Shown: positions 8,110 through 16,846 of the stretch, piece by piece
Layout of the letters: the number at the start of each line of letters is the position of its first letter
Position numbering within the stretch: position 1 is the stretch's first letter
Source of the DNA: Alkalinema pantanalense
GTDB taxonomy: Bacteria > Cyanobacteriota > Cyanobacteriia > Leptolyngbyales > Leptolyngbyaceae
Assembly (NCBI RefSeq): GCF_050753345.1
Contig: NZ_JBLZFX010000025.1
Location: forward strand, 1 to 64,000
Reading direction: 5' to 3'
Length of the DNA: 64,000 bases
Notes under the pieces: model-generated
The model's input: the letters and a program-made list of their open reading frames with translations, nothing else
Told to the model about the DNA's origin: nothing
Databases searched by the model: none
Program-made: the position numbers and the translations under genes

Positions 8110-11100
8110 CTAAATTCCGATCGCTTCTGCTTGTCCTAGAGTGGTCAGGAACTTCATTGCGCTCGCGATCGCATTGGCACATTCATAGGGCGAACTCTTA
8201 TAGAACGTACTCCAAGCCGAAGCCTTATGTTCATCGTAGGAACTGGCATGGTGGGGATACTTCTGCAACCAAGCCAACCGCACCGCGTGCCCGATTAACA
8301 CATCCAACACTAGATACTCTTCAATCTTGAAGTCAGGGTTTTTCTGGGCGATCGCCGCCAACTCCATCAGTGCTTCGATATTCACTTGCCGATATTCTGG
8401 TGCTTGAATCTTGTTAATCAGATGTTCTACCCGTAGCGCAAAATTCGTTTCTCCCGGTGTCATCTCACTGATCAGCAACTCACTATCCAAGCGATTCCGC
8501 CGCTCCAGTTTATCCCCAATCACCAGACCCTTACAGTGGTTTAGTACTTGCCATACATTGCGATAGAAATCCCGTGGAATTGTACCCCTTCCCCCTTCCC
8601 GTTGCCGAATGCGTAGCCAATCTTGATCGCTTTCTCGATCGGTTTCCGTTGGTACAATCCAATCAATTTCCTGATCCTGCACCTTTAAGTGCAACGATTC
8701 CTGACTGAATAAACTTTGATTCAGCGTATCGTAGCCTTCTAAGATGTGATGCAGCCGCTTGTAGATGTCATAGGGGCTGAGTTGCAATAACGCTTCGTAG
8801 GCTTCATCTTGGGTCACTTGTAATTCCCGCGCCAAGTCACTGGTCAGCAGAATAATCAGATACCCTACCCGTGCAGTCAGCAAGCCTTTCAACAGCGTCG
8901 GTTCCGCCTTGATCAATAGACTCAGATAAATCAAAATTTCTTGAGTTAGCACTCGATCGCGAATATCTTCCCGACAGAAATGACGAATTTTATCCAACAG
9001 ATCATGCAACGGCAGCGGTTGCGTAATCACCGCATCTTCACTATAGGCGCGACCTACAGAAACTTGCTTCTGACGAATTAGGATATCCGTCACCGCATCG
9101 GACAGGCCAATGTCTACCTTATCCAACAGACCCGCTGCCCGTCGCACAATGCCCCAATAGGGATGGCCATGGGCATCGCCGCGACTTGCTTTGTTGTAAA
9201 TCTCTTCAATCAGGCGACCGACGACGACTGGCTGACCGGGGCCAACCAGTCCCGTATCAAAAATAATGCCCTTCAACCGCATTAACGTACTGAGAATTTC
9301 AATCTGTTCGTAAAGGTTCTGACTTTCCCGTAGTTTTTGTATCAGTAACTTCGTATCTGTTTCCTGCTCTAACAAAAATTCCTGGAAGCTGGACAACGGC
9401 TTGGTTCGCACCGGATCAAAGCTCAAATATTGCCGCAGAGAATTGAGATCCAGATAGGTAGTATCTTCCAACTCGGGCAAAAAGTCCAGTCGTGCTCGAC
9501 TCGCGGTCAACATGAGTTGGTTGAGATTGCCGACCGTAATGGGAACTTCTCCACAACGGCCATCTTGCAGCTCCTGCATCAGCCCCAACAGCGCATCCTG
9601 TCCCCTTTCCAGCATGTCATGGGTCAGTAATAGGGTAACGATCGGGCGTCCCAATTGCCGCCAATGGCGATGGATGTAGGATAGTTCACTTTTAATGTTT
9701 GACACGAGGAAGTGATAATCCAACGTTAGATAGAACTTCTGTTCATCCAAAAATGCAGGCAGAAAGATCATCATTTGATCCCGCATTTGAAAAACTTTAG
9801 AAGTTGTCAAACTGCGCATTAACCGGAAAGGTCGTCCCGACAAATTTAACTTGTCATTTTTACCGACCTGGGTATAGGCCAAGGAGAGATCGCGGGATTG
9901 GCGCACCTGAATCGGCTCAATTTGGCTCAGGGTTTGGGTGGGGATGTTGTAAGCTGCTAAGCGATTTTGCAACTCTTCGTCCTCTGCCAGGAGGGCAATC
10001 TGCACCGTGGCTTTGCGAATGTAGCCCACTCGAGTGTGAATTGCCAGGGGATCAATATCGCCCACCGCCAGCAAGCCCTCATGGAGCATTTGCGCCAGGT
10101 AATATAAACTTTGTGCCCAGACCAGCGGCACGTTGTCGTTGGGCAGGCGGGGCTGGCTGCGGGGCTCCTGCTTCTCTGCCTCGATCGCCGCTTCAGGGAC
10201 GTAATAGACCTCTGGTAACAGTTTGATCCCATCTCGGTCGATCGTCAGCTCATTAAGCTTGTCTAGGTAAAAAGTAGCTTGTTGTCGATCGCCCCGGAAC
10301 AGACCATCCAGTGCCAGGTAGGTGAAAAATAGTGGCCATTCGCACTCGATATGCTCAAACTGCTTCAGTTCCGTTGGCTCATAGTGCAGACGGCTCGTAT
10401 CCTCAAGCACCGTTTGGTGGCCGTCTCGCAAAAAGCGTTTGCAGCCGTAGTGGCCTTGCAACAGATCAATGATTTTTTGTCGGGTGCGTTCCACTAAATC
10501 GGGATCTTCGATCGCGAAGGCCGGATAGCTAATCACGCTCAACAGTGCCGAATCCACTTCCTTCGACAACGACTCCCGAGGCAACAGTGACTTCAGGGTA
10601 ATGCGGCAACGGGCAATTTCATCGGGCAACACATGAATCACCGAAACCTTGCTGCCCTTAGTCCCAAACAGATTCAGTCCGTTCATCGCTTCTAGGGCTG
10701 CCTTGGCCATGCCGATCGAACTGGCATTCAGTTCTACACTGCCGTGGTTAATCTTATTGCCCCGCTCCCAGATGCCATAGTCCGGGGTGCGGTAGGCGCG
10801 GCCAATGTAGTAGACGAGGTTTTGGACAAAATCGACTTCGTCTTGGGTGTAAACAATTTCCAATCCCGAACTGGTCATTTGCGCCAGCATGAGCAGGAAG
10901 ATTGACGTGGCGTCTACCTGCAAGTGCCCCCAGCCATCGTCCGGCACAACTGTATCGCCGCTGGTAGTGCTGTACTTGGCGTGGAGGGCATCCATGGGCG
11001 ATTGGGTTTGCTTAAAGCGCTCAACCTTATGGCACTGGCGCATCATGGCAAACAGCAAACCGCGCATCAGCTTGATTACGGCGTGTTCCAGTTCGTAGGT

Positions 11101-11331
11101 GCGGCCCTGATCGAGATCAATTTTGCGATAGGAGAGTGCCAAGCCCCAAACGGCCAAAATGCTGTAAACGTTATCCCGAACCCAGGCGTCGGTGTAGTCC
11201 CCATGGGCATTGACCGCAGTACTGGCGGGTAACAGTCCCGTGATGGGATTTTGCCGCGAGAGAATCACGGTCTGGATTTCTTGGTAGTAGCGATCGAGAC
11301 GTGCTTCCAAATCCGAAGATAAAAAAACCAT
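8110..11331 (-). CDS. Phosphorylase kinase alpha/beta-like protein (GH15 superfamily)
   Basis: This 1073-residue protein aligns, from memory, along its N-terminal two thirds with the regulatory alpha/beta subunits of animal phosphorylase b kinase. Shared blocks include W-V-R-D-N-V-Y-S-I-L-A-V-W-G-L-A, H-A-K-Y-S-T-T, D-G-W-G-H-L-Q-V-D-A-T-S, L-N-A-S-S-I-G-M-A-K-A-A-L-E-A, Y-G-C-K-R-F-L-R-D-G and I-E-C-E-W-P-L-F. The N-terminal part is an (alpha/alpha)6 barrel of the GH15 glucoamylase superfamily, and cyanobacterial members are usually annotated as GH15 proteins. Whether it hydrolyses glycans or only binds them is open. The ATG at 11331 is preferred over a TTG 13 codons upstream. It follows, on the same strand, long non-coding DNA and precedes the GT4 pair by about 170 bases. 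No protein-kinase (gamma) partner is in the window. Confidence 0.85.
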   Translation of the reverse strand: MVFLSSDLEARLDRYYQEIQTVILSRQNPITGLLPASTAVNAHGDYTDAWVRDNVYSILAVWGLALSYRKIDLDQGRTYELEHAVIKLMRGLLFAMMRQCHKVERFKQTQSPMDALHAKYSTTSGDTVVPDDGWGHLQVDATSIFLLMLAQMTSSGLEIVYTQDEVDFVQNLVYYIGRAYRTPDYGIWERGNKINHGSVELNASSIGMAKAALEAMNGLNLFGTKGSKVSVIHVLPDEIARCRITLKSLLPRESLSKEVDSALLSVISYPAFAIEDPDLVERTRQKIIDLLQGHYGCKRFLRDGHQTVLEDTSRLHYEPTELKQFEHIECEWPLFFTYLALDGLFRGDRQQATFYLDKLNELTIDRDGIKLLPEVYYVPEAAIEAEKQEPRSQPRLPNDNVPLVWAQSLYYLAQMLHEGLLAVGDIDPLAIHTRVGYIRKATVQIALLAEDEELQNRLAAYNIPTQTLSQIEPIQVRQSRDLSLAYTQVGKNDKLNLSGRPFRLMRSLTTSKVFQMRDQMMIFLPAFLDEQKFYLTLDYHFLVSNIKSELSYIHRHWRQLGRPIVTLLLTHDMLERGQDALLGLMQELQDGRCGEVPITVGNLNQLMLTASRARLDFLPELEDTTYLDLNSLRQYLSFDPVRTKPLSSFQEFLLEQETDTKLLIQKLRESQNLYEQIEILSTLMRLKGIIFDTGLVGPGQPVVVGRLIEEIYNKASRGDAHGHPYWGIVRRAAGLLDKVDIGLSDAVTDILIRQKQVSVGRAYSEDAVITQPLPLHDLLDKIRHFCREDIRDRVLTQEILIYLSLLIKAEPTLLKGLLTARVGYLIILLTSDLARELQVTQDEAYEALLQLSPYDIYKRLHHILEGYDTLNQSLFSQESLHLKVQDQEIDWIVPTETDRESDQDWLRIRQREGGRGTIPRDFYRNVWQVLNHCKGLVIGDKLERRNRLDSELLISEMTPGETNFALRVEHLINKIQAPEYRQVNIEALMELAAIAQKNPDFKIEEYLVLDVLIGHAVRLAWLQKYPHHASSYDEHKASAWSTFYKSSPYECANAIASAMKFLTTLGQAEAIGI

Positions 11332-11370
11332 GCCAGTACTATGTAGGTTAGGGAATCGAGAATAGAGCAA

Positions 11371-11871
11371 ATGTAGTTAACTGTAAGCTTAAAAATGATG
11401 GATGTAATCCAGGGTATAGGGAGCCAGGGGACGCAGGGCAAGGACATGCAATGCAGGCCAAGGCCGTCATCTGGGAGTTCCAGCAATTAGGCAATCACCG
11501 AACGGTGCAACCCAATTGTTCAATAAACTGCTCAACTTGGTTGAACAGCCAAGCTTTTCAAAACAAGCTCTTCAAAAGTACTTTCTCCCAATCTTCATTG
11601 AAGTCCTCCAAAAGTTACTCTCATTTTTACGATATGGCTAGGGTGGATTGGCGATACTGGATATCCGCACTTCTCCCTACCCGGAAATCTCATCATTGAT
11701 TGACATCACTGGAAAACGCACCGGAGAGCGGAGTTTCATCCACCGAACTGAATCCCAAGCTCCAGATTTACTTTTTAAAAAAATGAAGAAAATATTAAAT
11801 TTCAATCTCTTTATTTTAGATCGAAGCGCGTAGATCCAATCGATCGAAAAACAATTCACCAGAGGTTTTTT
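11371..11871. other. Intergenic region upstream of the phosphorylase-kinase-like gene
   Basis: About 500 bases without a convincing protein gene. The region is AT-rich toward 11780-11810 and probably holds divergent promoters for the minus-strand gene and the very small plus-strand gene at 11872. A local inverted repeat is visible around 11517-11546 (GTTCAATAAACTG...TTGGTTGAAC). Nothing else was recognised. Confidence 0.4.
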
Positions 11872-12006
11872 ATGGCACGCCGTTACAATGATCAGCAAGC
11901 TCCCTTAGTAAAAATCGTCTACTCCAAAATTACTGTTAAGGGGAAGACAGAATTGATTCCGATGGAACTCTATGCCGATGGTACGGTTAAGCGGAGTCTC
12001 TGTTGA
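11872..12006 (+). CDS. Conserved-looking 44-residue protein of unknown function
   Basis: The frame reads MARRYNDQQAPLVKI then V-Y-S-K-I-T-V-K-G-K-T-E-L-I-P-M-E-L-Y-A-D-G-T-V-K-R-S-L-C. An AGAGG ribosome-binding site lies 7-8 bases before the ATG. The alternation of hydrophobic residues suggests a small beta-sheet protein, and the codon use is normal for the neighbourhood. I believe similar tiny proteins occur in other cyanobacteria, but this is recollection, not a search. It is isolated and faces a convergent gene. Confidence 0.55.
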   Translation: MARRYNDQQAPLVKIVYSKITVKGKTELIPMELYADGTVKRSLC

Positions 12007-12078
12007 GAAGAATGCAATAGTCAAGTTCGATGGAATGTTCCTGTAAATTTTACAGTGCCTTTTCACAGTGCAATTTTC

Positions 12079-12690
12079 CTAGGGCATTGGAATGGATTGA
12101 TTAGGGTTCAAGTTGGTTCGCTGAATCCGATCGTAGGGTGGTTCACAGCGCTGGCTGTAATAAAGCTGGGCATTTCCTAGCAGGAATTGGTTGGCTCCAC
12201 CAATCGTATATGCCGTTGCTACGCCATCCCCCAAGCAATCCACGTAGTCATGAATGGTTTCGTTGCCTGTAAAACGATCGAACAAAGGTTTATGAATTGC
12301 TGGACGATAGCCGAAAATGAATTCAAAAAACTTCGCAGCATCGGATGAGTTGTAGGTAAATTCCTGAGCATTTTCGTTATCATCCATCGTCAAATGAATG
12401 GATTGGGCCCGATCGTTCACAAAAATCACAAAAAACTTCGCCTTGGGATAACTCGGAAAAATGCGACGCAGTTTACTGGGGTTATAGGTATACGTCACAC
12501 GGAGTATTCCGTCAGGGTCACGATGGGTTAATTTTGTCCAGTAGCGCCCAAAGCTTTTTTCGATCGTTGCGGGGGATTGGTTCAGCACCGCCCGTCCCGC
12601 AGAGGTCGGATCGATTCCGATCGTAAACATTCCAGTAAACCCGATGGCGATGGCAATCCCCCAGTAGAATTGCATTCTTCCTAACCCCAT
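12079..12690 (-). CDS. Hypothetical exported protein
   Basis: This 203-residue protein begins with a hydrophobic segment (F-Y-W-G-I-A-I-A-I-G-F-T-G-M-F-T-I-G) that looks like a signal peptide or N-terminal anchor. The rest is a soluble, aromatic-rich domain with a C-terminal Y-Y-S-Q-R-C-E-P-P-Y-D-R-I motif and two cysteines (D-C-L-G-D and Q-R-C-E) that could form a disulfide outside the cytoplasm. The start is ATG 12690 because AGGAGG sits 8 bases upstream, an excellent Shine-Dalgarno. It follows two minus-strand genes for an exported protein and a DsbA-like lipoprotein, which fits a periplasmic protein made together with a thiol oxidoreductase. No family was recognised. Confidence 0.7.
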   Translation of the reverse strand: MGLGRMQFYWGIAIAIGFTGMFTIGIDPTSAGRAVLNQSPATIEKSFGRYWTKLTHRDPDGILRVTYTYNPSKLRRIFPSYPKAKFFVIFVNDRAQSIHLTMDDNENAQEFTYNSSDAAKFFEFIFGYRPAIHKPLFDRFTGNETIHDYVDCLGDGVATAYTIGGANQFLLGNAQLYYSQRCEPPYDRIQRTNLNPNQSIPMP

Positions 12691-12747
12691 AGAACACACC
12701 TCCTGCTAGTCATCATAGCGGGAGATGCTAGGGATCTGAACTGAGGA

Positions 12748-13197
12748 TTAGGACTTCACTTTTTGCAAGCGCTCCACCATCAGCCGAAAGGGACCCCCCG
12801 CTGTTTCGCCAAAGGATTGGACGCGAATGATGTATTCCCCAGTTTTGGTAATGCGCATGAACAGTAACGAGTTCGGGGTGCCGTCGGGACCGTCGTCGTT
12901 TTCGCCAATTTTGGTACCGTCTTGGATCATCAATATCACCATGGGATCAAAGACATCAGACATCAGATCGATCGCAATTTGATCCCCTGCCTGCAAAATG
13001 ACGAGGTAATCCCGTGCGAATCCCCCTTGGCCCGTAGGAATATCTCGATCGGTCAAACTATCCCGCACTTCCTGCCCTGGGGTGAGGCGAATGGGGACAT
13101 AGACCCGATTTTCCGCCAGCACAGGACGGATGCTCCCAACGCCGATCGTCGCTAGGGCTAGACTGGACACGATCGCGCTTTTTAGGAAATACCGCAT
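12748..13197 (-). CDS. Exported pre-peptidase C-terminal (PPC)-like domain protein
   Basis: This 149-residue protein has a signal peptide (MRYFLKSAIVSSLALATI, then cleavage after V-L-A). The mature part resembles the bacterial pre-peptidase C-terminal beta-sandwich: F-A-R-D-Y-L-V-I-L-Q-A-G-D-Q-I-A-I-D-L, followed by D-P-M-V-I-L-M-I-Q-D-G, E-N-D-D-G, and G-E-Y-I-I-R-V-Q-S-F. Here it stands alone rather than attached to a peptidase, as is common in cyanobacteria. I chose the internal ATG that creates the signal peptide; the frame extends 18 codons further to a TTG. It lies about 60 bases downstream of the DsbA-like gene and probably shares its transcript. Confidence 0.75.
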   Translation of the reverse strand: MRYFLKSAIVSSLALATIGVGSIRPVLAENRVYVPIRLTPGQEVRDSLTDRDIPTGQGGFARDYLVILQAGDQIAIDLMSDVFDPMVILMIQDGTKIGENDDGPDGTPNSLLFMRITKTGEYIIRVQSFGETAGGPFRLMVERLQKVKS

Positions 13198-13260
13198 AGA
13201 GAACCACCGCAACTCAACATCCAACAAACCGAGCATCAACCAGAGCATCAACAGATAAAG

Positions 13261-14058
13261 TTATTGCGCTTGTGCCATTCTCTTTTCTAATTCTGCCAAG
13301 GGAACACCGCCGGAAAAGGCTTGTCCATTCATGACGAAGAAGGGCGTGCCGTCAATGCCAAGTTGATCCCCAAGGTCTTGATCTTTGGCGACCGCCTCCG
13401 CTGCTGCTGCACTAGTGCGATCGCGTTCAAATTTAGTGAGATCTAGCTTCAACGACGTGGCAATGGCGGAATAGGTTGCTGAGTTCAGGGATTTTTGTTG
13501 GGCGAAGAGTGCATCGTGGTATTCCCAGAACTTCCCCTGTTGCTGAGCGGCCCAGGCTGCTTTGGCGGCGTTCACGGCTTCCGGATGGATGGAGCTAAGG
13601 GGAAAGTGCTTGTAGACCAGGGTGACTTTGTCGGGATACTTTTTGACAAATTCCTTGAGGGTGGGAATGACGCCAGCACAGTAGGGGCACTGAAAATCGG
13701 AGAACTCAAAGAGAACGACTTTCCCCAGAGGCGCACCCAGAGTGGGGGAGGATCCGATCGCGGCTTTGGGGTTGGTTTTTAGCTGCTTAAGTAGAGCCTG
13801 TTGGGCCTGTTGGGCTTGCTTTGCCTGATCTTGCTGGTATTTGCGCACAGATTCCAAAATCACTTCGGGATGCTTGCGCAAGACTTCTAGAACCTGCTGC
13901 TCGAATTGAGGATCGATCTTAGTTTCAGCCTGGACGGGGACTTTGGAGCAACTGAAGAGGGCAATGCAGACCGCTAAAAGCCCCGCGATCGCGCTTTTCC
14001 GACTCACCCAGTTATTGTTTTTCCACGTATTTTTTCCCAGCCACGCAACTTTAACCAT
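13261..14058 (-). CDS. DsbA-family thioredoxin-like lipoprotein
   Basis: This 265-residue thiol:disulfide oxidoreductase has the active-site motif D-F-Q-C124-P-Y-C127, as in DsbA/DsbG-like proteins of the Thioredoxin_4 family. An N-terminal hydrophobic segment ends in the lipobox A-L-F-S-C37, predicting a lipid-anchored protein on the periplasmic face. Residues 50-95 form a charged, glutamine-rich helix (repeated Q-A-Q-Q) between anchor and catalytic domain. The cis-proline region reads I-D-G-T-P-F-F-V-M-N-G-Q-A-F, complete for the family. It heads a probable three-gene minus-strand operon with two exported proteins, which may be its substrates. Whether it acts as oxidase, reductase or isomerase cannot be read from sequence. 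Confidence 0.87.
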   Translation of the reverse strand: MVKVAWLGKNTWKNNNWVSRKSAIAGLLAVCIALFSCSKVPVQAETKIDPQFEQQVLEVLRKHPEVILESVRKYQQDQAKQAQQAQQALLKQLKTNPKAAIGSSPTLGAPLGKVVLFEFSDFQCPYCAGVIPTLKEFVKKYPDKVTLVYKHFPLSSIHPEAVNAAKAAWAAQQQGKFWEYHDALFAQQKSLNSATYSAIATSLKLDLTKFERDRTSAAAAEAVAKDQDLGDQLGIDGTPFFVMNGQAFSGGVPLAELEKRMAQAQ

Positions 14059-14261
14059 CGTTTTTTCTCAAGCAGCTTTTTCAGTATAGGCAACTCGGTC
14101 GAGGTTGAAAATGAACATTTGCATGGACATTCGCAGCGTCTGCTGGAGAGATTGGTGGGATGGAGATGGGCGATCGGGAAGGAGGCTGATCGCGGGCAAC
14201 GGAGATCCCAGGAGATCCCACCAATGGCGTTCAAGATGGCAGCGATTGGGGAGTGGGGGAG

Positions 14262-14828
14262 TTAGGCCAGAGGTGGAATGTTGAGGATAGTTTTTACGTC
14301 TGCCAAGGGGAGATGCCAAACGGCTTCCGGTTGCCAGGTACCCACGTCTAACCGGGAGGCATGGCCCCGGCGGTAGGCGGCCCAGAGGCGCTGCTGGAGT
14401 TGCTGGGGGGAAACATTGAGGGCGTGGCGCTGGTGGTGGATGATGCGGAGCAGTCCCAACCCGATGATGGCGTGGGCTAGGCGAAACTGAGCACCTAGGA
14501 GAAAGGCTTGGACTTCCGCTTCGCCGATCGGGTCGGTGCCGTAGTCCGTGACGACATGGACAATATCGTGAAGTTGTTTGCGGCGGGGCCCAGTGGTGAG
14601 GGGTTGTAGGTGGTGCTGTTCTAGAAATTCAACGACGCAGCAGCCAAGGGTTCCGGCGGGAAGCTGACGCAGTTCCTCTAGGTGAATTACAGTGGGAACG
14701 TTGATCCCGAGTCGATCGCCGATTCGATCGACTCGGTCTAAAAAGTTGGGAACCGAGAAAAGTTTACCTAAGCCAGTATGGGATAGGGGTTGGAGGGTTT
14801 GGGCGTGGGAGGGATCGATCGATTGCAT
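14262..14828 (-). CDS. Coq4-like protein
   Basis: This 188-residue protein carries the hallmark of the COQ4 family, a zinc-ligand motif H-D-x-x-H-(x11)-E: H87-D-I-V-H91 then E103. The flanking sequences L-P-A-G-T-L-G and T-D-Y-G-T-D-P-I-G-E-A-E-V-Q-A-F also fit. In mitochondria and proteobacteria COQ4 supports ubiquinone synthesis, but cyanobacteria make plastoquinone by another route, so its role here is unclear. The start is ATG 14828, preceded by GAGG; a TTG 21 codons further upstream is less likely. It stands alone between the DsbA operon and the split histidine kinase. Confidence 0.75.
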   Translation of the reverse strand: MQSIDPSHAQTLQPLSHTGLGKLFSVPNFLDRVDRIGDRLGINVPTVIHLEELRQLPAGTLGCCVVEFLEQHHLQPLTTGPRRKQLHDIVHVVTDYGTDPIGEAEVQAFLLGAQFRLAHAIIGLGLLRIIHHQRHALNVSPQQLQQRLWAAYRRGHASRLDVGTWQPEAVWHLPLADVKTILNIPPLA

Positions 14829-15153
14829 CAGAGGAACCTCAGAAGTTGGGTGTAAGCGTTGGGTAGGAGTACCCGTGGGTTGATGCTGCAATCGTAGGGG
14901 ATTGTATGGTTTACGGGCTTGAAGCGAAAGTCCTAATTTTTGGAGCGATCGGTCAAGGACTGCCTAGGACTAATGTCCGATGGGGCGGCACTGGAGAGCG
15001 ATTTAGGGGCGATCGCGTTTAGGGATTTGCTAAGCTATCAGATCCCCTATTCATCTACCCTCCTACCCTCCTACCCATCCACCCCGCTTTTACCGGAGAT
15101 TTGATTGGTACGCTGTTTCCTGAAGGGCGATCGATGAATTCTCGGTTAACGGT

Positions 15154-16140
15154 CTACGCTGGGCAATCAGGGGGGGCTGGTGGGTTGATGGGGATTTCAA
15201 TGACAAATTTGGAGCCTTGGCCGGGGGTGGAGTCGCACCAAAGTTTCCCATGATGTTTTTCCGTCACAATTTGGTAGCTGATGGATAACCCTAGGCCCGT
15301 TCCCTTGCCGATCGGTTTCGTGGTGAAGAAAGGATCAAAAATGCGCGATCGAATCGATTCCGCAATCCCGAAACCATTATCTGCAATGATGATTTCAATC
15401 CATTCCTTTGACTTGACTTGAGTGGATATCCAAATTGTCAGTGATTGTGGGGATTGGCCAGTCTTAAACTGTTGTTGATTTTTATTTTCTATCGCATCGA
15501 TCGCGTTGAGAATTAAATTTATAAAGACTTGGTTCAGCAGCCCTGGATAGCATTGGATTAAGGGCAATTCACTGTATTCTTTAACCACCTGAATTGCTGG
15601 GCAATTTGTCTTTTCTAGCAAGCGATGCTGCAAAATTGAGAGAGTACTATCAAGTCCTTGATGCAAATCAACGGGTTTAAACTCGGCTTCATCCAATCGG
15701 GAGAAGTTCCGAAGAGACAAAACGATTTGCTGAATTCGTTCAGTTCCAGTCTGCATGGATTGTAGCGTTTTGCTGGAATCCTGCTTCACAAATGCAAGAT
15801 CGAGATCATCTAAAATGACCTGAAGGACTTCGGGTGGCTCTGGGTAATAGGTTTGGTAGGCTTGAACAATTCCCAGTAAGTCTTGCACATAGCGATTGAG
15901 ATGTTTAATATTGCCGTGGATAAAGCTAACTGGGTTATTAATTTCGTGGGCAATTCCTGCAACCAATTGCCCTAGGGATGTCATTTTTTCATTTTGAATA
16001 ATTTGAACTTGCGTAGTGTGTAGTTGTTTCAGCAATGCTTCAAGTTCACTATTTTTGCGGCTAAGTTCTTGGGTTCGATCGGTAACTTTTTGCTCGAGCT
16101 TTTGGTTATATTCCTGAAGTTGTTCTGCTTGGGATTGCAA
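15154..16140 (-). pseudogene. Histidine kinase catalytic half, separated from its membrane half by a stop codon
   Basis: The coiled-coil, dimerisation and ATPase domains of a sensor histidine kinase are present. The coiled coil (residues 5-50) leads to the H-box V-A-G-I-A-H65-E-I-N-N-P, then the N-box N-L-I-L-N-A-I-D-A-I-E, G1 D-N-G-F-G-I and G2 G-K-G-T-G-L-G-L-S. All catalytic motifs are intact. The only usable start here is TTG 16140. Upstream, the same frame continues through 14 sense codons to TAA 16183-16185, and beyond it into the membrane protein at 16186-16488. The piece therefore looks like the 3' part of one kinase gene interrupted by a single nonsense codon. It may still be translated from the TTG as a soluble kinase. 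Confidence 0.75.
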
Positions 16141-16182
16141 CTGTTGGGCCGATCGTCGGAGTTCTTGCTCAATGAATTCCCG

Positions 16183-16488
16183 TTAGTGATTTTCCGTTCT
16201 TAAGGGTTTATAGGTAAAGTAGTAGAGCACAGGGGCTATCAGCAGTGACAAGCCAGTTGCATCGACAATCGCTTCGAGCAATTCAGGCATCGAAGGAAGT
16301 ACCGTAAAGCCCAGCATGATCAATAGTTCGGCAATAAATACCGATAGGGCAACTGCGATAAGGAAGAATTTAGGGGACTTGCTCTTTGACAATTTAACCC
16401 ACCATTGAGTCAACCATTGGAACGGTAGAAGGGGGAAAGACCAGATTGAATGTTGCTTCATTTTTGTTGACAGCAACCCCTGTGCCAC
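16183..16488 (-). pseudogene. Membrane N-terminal half of the split histidine kinase
   Basis: This 101-residue product has two membrane helices (about 38-62 and 72-95), ending with L-Y-Y-F-T-Y-K-P-L-R-T, a sequence typical of the point where cyanobacterial two-helix sensor kinases pass into their cytoplasmic coiled coil. It stops at TAA 16183-16185, and the kinase half continues in exactly the same frame (R-E-F-I-E-Q-E-L-R-R-S-A-Q-Q). One base change from a tyrosine codon (TAT or TAC) to TAA would explain the split. The start is GTG 16488 or ATG 16461. A working 101-residue protein of its own cannot be excluded. Confidence 0.7.
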
Positions 16489-16571
16489 TGACCAGTGAAC
16501 TTGCTCTGGTCTACTATGCCCTTTTCTACAGCGGATCTAACGATCGCAGTCTACCGTTCCCACTGTGCCAA

Positions 16572-16775
16572 TTATGGGCCAGTCTCGTCTTCCAGAATTT
16601 CCATCAGGTCTTCGATCGACACTTCAAAGACCTGGGCAATTTTGTAAACGGCGGATAGATCAACCGTATTGAGGGCACCTCGCTGGACATAGCTTTTCAG
16701 GGTGCTGTAGTTGACCCCTGCTCGCTCTGCGACTGCGTTTGCGAGTTCCCGAATTCGTAGTCTAACCAGCCCCAT
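16572..16775 (-). CDS. Small XRE/Cro-type helix-turn-helix protein
   Basis: This 67-residue DNA-binding protein of the lambda-repressor-like (XRE) fold has the recognition region E-R-A-G-V-N-Y-S-T-L-K-S-Y. The end I-A-Q-V-F-E-V-S-I-E-D-L-M-E-I-L-E-D is nearly identical to that of the protein at 17674-17889, so the two are paralogues. Compared with that copy it lacks about six residues between helix 1 and helix 2 (K-R-G-W-T-L-K segment), which may weaken or alter DNA binding. It lies downstream of the HigBA-type pair on the same strand. The ATG at 16775 is used. Confidence 0.75.
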   Translation of the reverse strand: MGLVRLRIRELANAVAERAGVNYSTLKSYVQRGALNTVDLSAVYKIAQVFEVSIEDLMEILEDETGP

Positions 16776-16846
16776 GAGCAACTTGACAAAGACGTAGATT
16801 GGAAAGATAACCTTGAAAAGAGAGTACCAGTATAGCAGAAGTACAT

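Noticed and set aside
9804..10226. 140-codon plus-strand ORF inside the phosphorylase-kinase-like gene
   Set aside because: Antisense to conserved coding sequence, with no features of its own.
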